Positions 6,615 to 12,612 of a stretch of DNA of 12,612 nt are shown here, one piece after another (position 1 is the stretch's first letter; each line of letters begins with the position of its first letter). Origin of the DNA: Anaerolineaceae bacterium (GTDB lineage: Bacteria > Chloroflexota > Anaerolineae > Anaerolineales > Anaerolineaceae); the NCBI GenBank assembly GCA_003524305.1, contig DQHW01000033.1:188043-200654 (forward strand), given 5' to 3'. The position numbers and the translations under genes were made by a program. Below the pieces are notes generated by a model. The model ran no database searches, was not told the origin of the DNA, and saw only the letters and a program-made list of their open reading frames with translations.

Positions 6615-7802
6615 ATGTACAACGAGAACACACTTTCAAGCCCTTCCAAGCTGTGGAACAGGTCATATATCCTTGTTATTCTAATCAGCACAATGAGTGC
6701 GTTCTCCTTTTATATGGTGGCGACGATATTGTCCAAGTACCTCGTGGGGATTGGCACCACGATCACTCTTGCTGGAATCATTGTTGGGCTGTTTTCACTG
6801 ACTTCTCTTTTCAGTCGTCCTTTCTGTGGTCTGATGGTAGACAGGCTAAACAATGTCAAGCTTCTAATGTGGAGCAATGTACTCATGGCTATAGGGCTGC
6901 TCGGTTTTGCATTTACGACAAGCATGCCCCTTATAATATTCTTCCGTATCTGCAGTGGTCTGGGCTTTGCCGTCGGTAGCACTGTTCAGGTAGCCCTGAT
7001 TATCAGTTTCATCCCCAAAGACAAAACAGGCGAGGGCATAGGTTATATGGGTATCAGCCAGCTCATCGGTTCTGCGTGCGCCCCCGCTGTCGGCCTGGCT
7101 ATCGCAGAGTCAGTTGGTATGAAAGCTGCCTTTATTGCCGCCGCTGCGCTCCCTGTCATGACATGTGTTTTTCTTTTGTTCCTCAAGAACCTGCAACATG
7201 CGAAACCCAGCTATGAAAAACGCAAAATCGCTTTCCGCGATTTTTTCGAGCCGAAAGCGTTGCCCTTTACAATACCATACTCCACTTTATCTTTTGTAAA
7301 CGGCATCATTGCCTCTTATCTTGTCCTATTTGCTGATGAACTGGGAATTGGAGGAATAAGCATTTATTTTACCGTTTATGCGGTAAGTCTCTTCTTGATT
7401 AGACCCTTGGCTGGAAAGCTGATGGACGCCAAGGGCTTGAAATACACTGTATTCCCCGGCATGATCATCACTGCCATCTCCATGTTCATGCTCGGTATAA
7501 GTCATGCTTTATGGTTTATTTTGCTCACTTGTGTGCTCAGAGCAATTGGACAGGGAGCAGCACAGCCATCGCTGCAGGCAGGTTGCATCAATCACATAGG
7601 CCGCGACAGAACCGGTGTTGCTACAAGTACGTATTTTCTTGGCGGAGATGTAGGGCAGGGTGTTGGCCCCATGGTGGGCGGCGCAATTCTCGGCCTGGTT
7701 GCAGGATTGCAGGGCTACCAATTTGTTTTCAACTTCTGCGGTTATTTCATTATCGTTGCTATGGTTTACTTTTATTTCATAAGTAAGAAGGAAAAGTACT
7801 AA
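6615..7802 (+). CDS. Major facilitator superfamily (MFS) transporter
   Basis: A 395-residue membrane protein with the length and hydrophobic pattern of a 12-segment MFS transporter. The superfamily motif A is visible between segments 2 and 3, GLMVDRLNNVK (72-82), and a degenerate second copy, GKLMDAKGLK, sits between segments 8 and 9. Gly-rich SGLGFAVGS (about 114-122) matches segment 4. A moderate AAGGGA site lies about 8 nt before the ATG. The stop codon overlaps the start of the serine hydrolase gene by one base, so the two are probably co-translated and functionally linked. Sequence alone does not tell import from export. Uptake of a product or related glycoside, or efflux of a released acyl moiety or antibiotic, are all possible. 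There is no room for a separate promoter between the upstream hairpin and this gene. Confidence 0.88.
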   Translation: MYNENTLSSPSKLWNRSYILVILISTMSAFSFYMVATILSKYLVGIGTTITLAGIIVGLFSLTSLFSRPFCGLMVDRLNNVKLLMWSNVLMAIGLLGFAFTTSMPLIIFFRICSGLGFAVGSTVQVALIISFIPKDKTGEGIGYMGISQLIGSACAPAVGLAIAESVGMKAAFIAAAALPVMTCVFLLFLKNLQHAKPSYEKRKIAFRDFFEPKALPFTIPYSTLSFVNGIIASYLVLFADELGIGGISIYFTVYAVSLFLIRPLAGKLMDAKGLKYTVFPGMIITAISMFMLGISHALWFILLTCVLRAIGQGAAQPSLQAGCINHIGRDRTGVATSTYFLGGDVGQGVGPMVGGAILGLVAGLQGYQFVFNFCGYFIIVAMVYFYFISKKEKY

Positions 7803-9319
7803 TGTATGCAAATAATTTGCCACGCTGTACTCCCGAAGAAGCCGGCATATCCAGCATGCAGGTAATGAACTGCATAAAAGCACTTGACCATGATTTGACT
7901 ACCATGAACGGCTTTATGGCCGCCAGACATGGCAAGGTTTTTGCCGAATGCTGGTGGGCTCCCTACAGTGCTGAACTTGTCCACTGCAACCACTCCTTAG
8001 GTAAAAGTTATACAGCAACGGCTATTGGCATTGCGTTGAAAGAGGACCGGCTTTCTCTCGATGAAAAAATGACTGATGTATTCGCGGACGAAATCGTCCT
8101 GCGGAATATTGCCATTCCCGCGATGATGAAGCGTATTACGGTCAGGCATGTTATGACCATGACGAACGGAATGGCACACCATCCCTCCATGTCTGGAGAC
8201 TGGATTGAAAACTACTTCAGAACGCCTATGGCTTATGAACCAGGCACGCATTTTGCGTACAATTCTTCTGGATCCTGCATGCTCGGGGCTATCATTCTTA
8301 AGCGTACGGGTCAGAATATGAAGGAATACCTCACTGACAGGCTGTTTATTAAGATCGGTATCGACCCCGAACATTTCGTATGGCTCAAATTCCCCAATAA
8401 AATTGATGCCGCACCCGGTACTTTTGCCCTGACAGAGGACAACCTGCGTCTTGCCATGCTCTATGCTAACGGCGGTTGCTGGAATGGCGAACAGATACTC
8501 AATCCGGATTTCGTAAATAGCGCGCTGTCTGTTCAAATCAGGAACCCTTATGCGCCGGAGCAGAAAGACGGCCGCTGCGGATATGGTTTTCAGCTCTGGG
8601 CTTGCAGCATCCCGGGTGTTTTTCGGTTTGACGGTGGGCAGGGTCAGTATGGCATTATATGGCCGGATAAGGATTTGGTCATCGCGATCCATGAGGGAGC
8701 TATGGCTCCCCTGGGGCCGCAGAAGACCCTGGATACTCTATATGATCATTTTCTACTACTGTTGCAAAACGAACCCCTTGAGCCCGCCCAAGAGGACTAC
8801 AATGCTCTACTACAGTTGGAATCATCGCTAAAATTGCGGTCAGACGAGCCGAACAAACTCAGGCTAAATCGATCGTTCAGCGGCTCTTATCGGATCAGCA
8901 GTGGCGACTTGGACCCGTGGCTTTCCGTCGCTCCTCCGGGCAGCAGCGACCTTTTTGTTGCTTTCCGCGACAGCACAAAGGAGGTCAGGATTTCCACTTT
9001 TGAACTGGCTGTTTCTGATGAAGCTTTTACCGTTACGCTTGACACAGGAGCGACCTTCCGCGCCTCATGGGATGGCTCTTTGTCACGTAGTTTTATTGAT
9101 TCTCCATTCCCTGCTCTCGGCGCATACGCGGCCACCGCAAGATTCATTCATGAGAACATGTTGGAGCTTCACATTCACTGGCTCAATGGCTGGTTCGAGA
9201 CCCTGATCTGCTTCGACCTTGTCATCGGGGAATTAAAAATCACGACGAAAAAACTCAGACTGAATGTAGATGAAAACTTTCTTGTCTACGACGCAACGGC
9301 GGCAGCCATTCCAGCCTGA
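7802..9319 (+). CDS. Cytoplasmic beta-lactamase-fold serine hydrolase (class C/esterase type)
   Basis: A 505-residue protein of the large beta-lactamase/penicillin-binding-like family. The catalytic SxxK motif is Ser65-Leu-Gly-Lys68 within HCNHSLGKSYTA. The second motif is Tyr153-Asn154 in HFAYNSSGS, a common form in this family. A Gly-rich third motif, FDGGQGQYG (276-284), stands where true beta-lactamases have KTG. No signal peptide is visible, so it is predicted to be cytoplasmic, which argues against a role in beta-lactam resistance or the cell wall and for hydrolysis of an imported ester or amide. The last roughly 180 residues (about 325-505) form a beta-rich extension beyond the catalytic fold that I do not recognise. 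Translation starts in the TAATG overlap with the MFS stop, with AAGGA about 9 nt upstream. Family members include esterases and peptidases, so the substrate is unknown. Confidence 0.85.
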   Translation: MYANNLPRCTPEEAGISSMQVMNCIKALDHDLTTMNGFMAARHGKVFAECWWAPYSAELVHCNHSLGKSYTATAIGIALKEDRLSLDEKMTDVFADEIVLRNIAIPAMMKRITVRHVMTMTNGMAHHPSMSGDWIENYFRTPMAYEPGTHFAYNSSGSCMLGAIILKRTGQNMKEYLTDRLFIKIGIDPEHFVWLKFPNKIDAAPGTFALTEDNLRLAMLYANGGCWNGEQILNPDFVNSALSVQIRNPYAPEQKDGRCGYGFQLWACSIPGVFRFDGGQGQYGIIWPDKDLVIAIHEGAMAPLGPQKTLDTLYDHFLLLLQNEPLEPAQEDYNALLQLESSLKLRSDEPNKLRLNRSFSGSYRISSGDLDPWLSVAPPGSSDLFVAFRDSTKEVRISTFELAVSDEAFTVTLDTGATFRASWDGSLSRSFIDSPFPALGAYAATARFIHENMLELHIHWLNGWFETLICFDLVIGELKITTKKLRLNVDENFLVYDATAAAIPA

Positions 9320-9342
9320 AAAATGGAAGCAGCGTTTTCAGG
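9315..9342. terminator. Weak hairpin between convergent hydrolase and regulator genes
   Basis: CCTGAAAA (9315-9322) pairs with TTTTCAGG (9335-9342) around 12 nt and overlaps the hydrolase stop codon. The A/T-rich arms supply a T tract in either direction, so it could serve as a shared bidirectional terminator in the 40-bp convergent gap, but the stem is weak. Confidence 0.35.
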
Positions 9343-9359
9343 GGGAAGGATAGAGGTTT

Positions 9360-10955
9360 TTACTGGTTCGTGAATTTACCGCGGTACTCGCTCGGCGTGA
9401 TATGCTCGTATTTTTTAAATACTTGCGTAAAATGCGAGAAATAGGAATATCCCAGTTCCAATGTGATCATACTTACAGAGATATTCGAATGTTCGAGCAT
9501 CTCTTTTGCTGCCGAGACCTTTGAGCGGGCAATGTACTCTTTGATGTTCTGCCCGGTCGCGCGTTTAAACAGCTTCGTACAATACTCTGCGCTTAGGTTC
9601 ACATGTTCGGCAACATCTTTTACCGTAATTGGATTCGAAATATTATTCGCAATAAAGCTCTTTGCCTTCTCAACGTCGCTTTTCGACACGCTGTTCTTCT
9701 GAATATCATCTATGGCATTCAGCATAAAGCTGACAGCCTTCCTCAGAGAATCTGTATCTTTGAAGCTGTTCATATAATCGGCATATGTGTATTTTTCATT
9801 GAACAACTCGCTCATAATTGCGTTGTTGTCATAGAAGAAACCGAAAAATATATGAGTGAGTTGCTGGTGCAGTTCGCAAAGAGACTTGAGTTTGTTTTTA
9901 CTATTTGCCAAGGTATTCTTTAAAAATTCTTCAATTTCATTGTCAAGCATTCGTTTTTGTCCCGCGGAAATAAGAGTTTCCCATCGTTCGGAGCTTTCCG
10001 CTAGATTGGTCGTTACGGTAGCAGAAATATCTTGTCCAGAAGTTAAGTAAATGCCCGTAAGGTTGCTGACATTTTCATCGATATACAAATGCATTTGTTT
10101 CAATTCATCACGTACTTTTTCACAGGCGACCCAATTGCCGATATAGCAAGTCAGCTCCTCATTTGCCAATTCCGTGCTGAGTTTCTCATAAAAAATCTGA
10201 TACTGCCCGACCGATATGATTAGGTCCTCTGAGGTTGCAGAGAACAAAACGAGAACAAATTGTCTGAACCGACTCACTGTACTTAGCGCCAGAATTGGAT
10301 ATGTATTTTTTGCCTGTTTAAGAGCATTCGAAATTGCTTTATGGATGCTCTTCTCTGAGAAAATCGGCACATCAGAGATGCGAAAGGACTGCACATTAAT
10401 GATGATGACCTGTATTTTCTTTTCTTTACTGATTGGATATCCCATTTTGTTCAGAAATTCCAGTGAAGAGTTCACATCTTCCGGGACCCTTGAGAACATT
10501 TCTGTGACTACATGATCCATCAGCTCGGTCTCGTTTGTTTCGAGTAACCGCCCATACTGATACAGTCGGGTCTTTAATCGTTGCTGATAGATCTGCTGCA
10601 GCGCACGGCGCAGGCATTCTTCGATCTCCTCATATGGTGTAGGCTGTAGAAGATAATCAAAGCAACCCAACTTTACGCTTTCTTGCGCATAGCTAAATTC
10701 AGCATGTGAGGTAAGCAGAATGCGATACGTTTCCGGGTATTTTGCCTGTATTTTTTTATTGAGTTCGAGTCCATTTTCGCCCGGCATCTCTATATCTGTC
10801 AGCATAATATCCACAGGAATTTCATTAAATACCGCGAGTGCCTCTTCACTGCTTGTGGCAGATCTGACAATATCAATCCCCAGCTCCTTGAAGTGCACCC
10901 CTGACAATATGCCGTTGATCACGGATATTTGATCGTCAACGATTAGCACATTCAT
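9360..10955 (-). CDS. YesN-type response regulator with AraC DNA-binding domain
   Basis: A 531-residue cytoplasmic transcription factor. The receiver domain (1-120) has the acidic pair Asp7-Asp8, phospho-acceptor Asp54 in MLTDIEMPG and Thr82. The middle (about 125-420) is the variable linker typical of long YesN-type regulators. The C-terminus (about 425-531) has the two helix-turn-helices of the AraC family: TVKDVAEHVNLSAEYCTKLF, from residue 444, and a second ending in FTQVFKKYEHITPSEYR. The receiver lysine expected in the YLLKP motif is Gln104 (YLLQP), which may alter activation. The ATG at 10955 has AAAGGA 7 nt upstream. The gene follows the kinase gene by 16 nt, so the two form an operon. 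The natural targets are the transporter operons, whose shared upstream region carries direct repeats of the expected kind. Confidence 0.92.
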   Translation of the reverse strand: MNVLIVDDQISVINGILSGVHFKELGIDIVRSATSSEEALAVFNEIPVDIMLTDIEMPGENGLELNKKIQAKYPETYRILLTSHAEFSYAQESVKLGCFDYLLQPTPYEEIEECLRRALQQIYQQRLKTRLYQYGRLLETNETELMDHVVTEMFSRVPEDVNSSLEFLNKMGYPISKEKKIQVIIINVQSFRISDVPIFSEKSIHKAISNALKQAKNTYPILALSTVSRFRQFVLVLFSATSEDLIISVGQYQIFYEKLSTELANEELTCYIGNWVACEKVRDELKQMHLYIDENVSNLTGIYLTSGQDISATVTTNLAESSERWETLISAGQKRMLDNEIEEFLKNTLANSKNKLKSLCELHQQLTHIFFGFFYDNNAIMSELFNEKYTYADYMNSFKDTDSLRKAVSFMLNAIDDIQKNSVSKSDVEKAKSFIANNISNPITVKDVAEHVNLSAEYCTKLFKRATGQNIKEYIARSKVSAAKEMLEHSNISVSMITLELGYSYFSHFTQVFKKYEHITPSEYRGKFTNQ

Positions 10956-10971
10956 TATCTTTTCCTTTCGT

Positions 10972-12612
10972 TCATTCTTTATGCATCGGCAGGTAAATTA
11001 GTGAACATGCGCCGCCGCCAGGGGCATTGAAAAAGGCTATTTGATAGTCGTTTTGATAGATCAAAGCCATCCTTCTTCTCAAATTACTGATACCGACGTG
11101 ATATTCTTCGAACTGCTCGTCAGGCTCAGAAAGTTTTTTCAGCATATCTTTGCCATAACCAATACCGTTATCGCTCAAGCGCAGCCTGATATATGGCTTT
11201 TTCTCCATCTCTATTTGGTCTATCTGAACATGGAAGCGAAGAAATTGTTTGTTTCCAGGATTGTACTTATAGGAGTTTTCCAAAAAAGTTTGCACAACAA
11301 GAGGCGGTACTTTACAATCCATTAGATCCTGATCCACCTCAAGATTAAGCAGGAGCGGATTTGCCCGATCCATTTGAATGATGTGATAGTAATCCTGCGC
11401 TTCATCCAGCTCTGATTTGAGAGTAACCAGAAGTAGATTGTCATGGAAAACATAACGCAGATGATTCGAGAAAGCTAATATCATCATCTTAATTTTTTCC
11501 ATTTCGCCTTTTTCAGCCATATTGTACAGACTTTTCAGGCAATTCAGGAAGAAATGTGATCTGGTCTGCAGTTGATAGTATTGTAGAAGAGCGTGTTCTT
11601 TTTCGCGGGTTTTACCAATATTGTCTTGTTCCAGATTGACCTTTTGTACAACGAGCCGGTTCAGTGCAATCCGTATAGTGGAATATTCCAGTAGGTCATC
11701 CTGATCTTGCGGAATGGTCTCTTCGGCATCGGAGCCCGCGAGCTTCTTGGAGGCAATTGTAATCTGATTGAGCGGATAGATTAAAATGCGACTTATAAAT
11801 GTATATATGACGAAGAATAATACACAGATGACTATGATGGCGACAAGGAAGATGGTTACCGATATTTTCAAGTAACTCCACATTTCCTCCAGCGACATGA
11901 TACCACTCAAACCAATACCGAAGGCAGCATAATAATCTGACCGAATGATATTGCCGGCATATAAGTTTGTAAAAATATTGTCGTCAACGTTTTTAATTCT
12001 CTCGAGTGTAATGCCCTCGTTGGTTGTAAAATCTATATTTGTCAAAATTCGGTCATTCGTGAAAAATACATACTCGCTAGTCTCTGTATTCGTTGTATGC
12101 GTGCTGATAAAAGCGTTAAGATCGATTATCGAGCATACATACATATCACGCAGGCGGTAGGCGTTCATCAGCAGTTCGGTTGAATCATCTGAATATACCT
12201 GCCAACGCATAAGCTCGCTTTGATCGGCGGATATTAATCGCTCTCTTATCCGGTTCATTAATTCGATACTCGCTTTGTTCACAATGCCACCGATAAAATT
12301 GGAGCCGTACCAATAAAAATTTACAGATTTCGATTTATTGAAGATATAGATCGCTCCAGTGTCTGGCACCCTGTTTTGGATGGAATTTCGCAGATTATAT
12401 TCCATCACGAGCTTCTGCGGGTCGGGTATGGTGTCGGCCCTTGAAGATAAGATACTAAAATCGGTATCGTCGGAATAGACTTTCTGATTGAAGAGCGTCA
12501 AATCCTCCAATATGTAGACTAAATTGTTGAAGTATACATCTAGAGAAGCCTGGTTACTGAATATCATCTGCTGCTCAAATGTCCATATAGAGTAGACACC
12601 ATATAGGATAAG
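10972..12612 (-). CDS. YesM-type sensor histidine kinase, N-terminus beyond right edge
   Basis: The frame is open to the window edge, so at least 546 residues are present; an internal Met at 12567 is not the real start. The first visible residues, LILYGVYSIWTFEQQM, look like the end of membrane segment 1. Counting from that Met, an extracellular sensor region spans to about 230, segment 2 is about 233-259, and a HAMP-like linker follows. The His_kinase block QLQTRSHFFLNCLKSLYNMA contains phospho-acceptor His338. The ATPase domain shows the N-box LENSYKYN (Glu430, Asn431), SDNGIG (465-470) and a final GGGACSLIYLP. This architecture marks a membrane kinase of the LytS/YesM class. The H-box departs from the usual NPHFLYN, with Ser before the His and FFLN after it. 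The regulator gene lies 16 nt downstream. The ligand is unknown but is probably the sugar handled by the adjacent transporter. Confidence 0.92.
   Translation of the reverse strand, partial: LILYGVYSIWTFEQQMIFSNQASLDVYFNNLVYILEDLTLFNQKVYSDDTDFSILSSRADTIPDPQKLVMEYNLRNSIQNRVPDTGAIYIFNKSKSVNFYWYGSNFIGGIVNKASIELMNRIRERLISADQSELMRWQVYSDDSTELLMNAYRLRDMYVCSIIDLNAFISTHTTNTETSEYVFFTNDRILTNIDFTTNEGITLERIKNVDDNIFTNLYAGNIIRSDYYAAFGIGLSGIMSLEEMWSYLKISVTIFLVAIIVICVLFFVIYTFISRILIYPLNQITIASKKLAGSDAEETIPQDQDDLLEYSTIRIALNRLVVQKVNLEQDNIGKTREKEHALLQYYQLQTRSHFFLNCLKSLYNMAEKGEMEKIKMMILAFSNHLRYVFHDNLLLVTLKSELDEAQDYYHIIQMDRANPLLLNLEVDQDLMDCKVPPLVVQTFLENSYKYNPGNKQFLRFHVQIDQIEMEKKPYIRLRLSDNGIGYGKDMLKKLSEPDEQFEEYHVGISNLRRRMALIYQNDYQIAFFNAPGGGACSLIYLPMHKE

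Noticed and set aside
7997..8692. 231-codon minus-strand frame within the serine hydrolase gene
   Set aside because: A shadow of the plus-strand hydrolase, whose catalytic motifs are clear; the antisense product has no recognisable features.

Overview
The window looks like a carbohydrate-utilisation locus of a low-to-moderate GC member of the Bacillota, most likely a Clostridia-type anaerobe. The reasons are strong AAGGAGG-type ribosome binding sites, a LplABC-type sugar ABC transporter encoded without its own ATPase, a YesMN-type two-component system, and a lipoprotein binding protein with a classic lipobox. The assignment rests on gene families and signals only and is not proven. I see no rRNA, tRNA, CRISPR array or intact mobile element.

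Layout. Positions 1-3938 (minus strand) hold two ABC permease genes (LplB-like, then LplC-like), a gap of about 270 bp with a weak hairpin, a GH13_18 sucrose-phosphorylase-family gene, and the first 97 codons of a sialate O-acetylesterase-type SGNH esterase that runs off the left edge. Positions 3939-4969 form an AT-rich divergent control region of about 1 kb. Positions 4970-9319 (plus strand) hold the solute-binding lipoprotein gene, a clear hairpin terminator, an MFS transporter gene, and a cytoplasmic beta-lactamase-fold serine hydrolase gene overlapping the MFS gene by one base (TAATG). Positions 9360-12612 (minus strand, convergent with the hydrolase) hold an AraC-type response regulator gene preceded by its sensor histidine kinase gene, which runs off the right edge.

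How the genes may work together. The kinase senses an extracellular signal and phosphorylates the regulator. The regulator probably acts on the divergent control region. That region carries direct repeats with a 21-bp period facing both transcription directions, with a shared core (CAGAA..TTGAT), which is what an AraC-family activator would be expected to use. The lipoprotein and the two permeases import an oligosaccharide or glucoside, with energy probably from a shared ATPase encoded elsewhere. The GH13_18 enzyme would phosphorolyse an alpha-glucoside in the cytoplasm. The two serine hydrolases, neither with a visible signal peptide, could remove acyl groups. A pathway for acylated sucrose or another acylated alpha-glucoside is a reasonable hypothesis, but the substrate cannot be read from the sequence.

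Most genes belong to well-known families. The less ordinary material is the repeat-based control region, a long permease leader with nested inverted repeats and an orphan coding-like fragment, altered acceptor-loop residues in the phosphorylase, and non-canonical residues in the kinase H-box and the receiver domain. I found no convincing evidence of a wholly new type of system.
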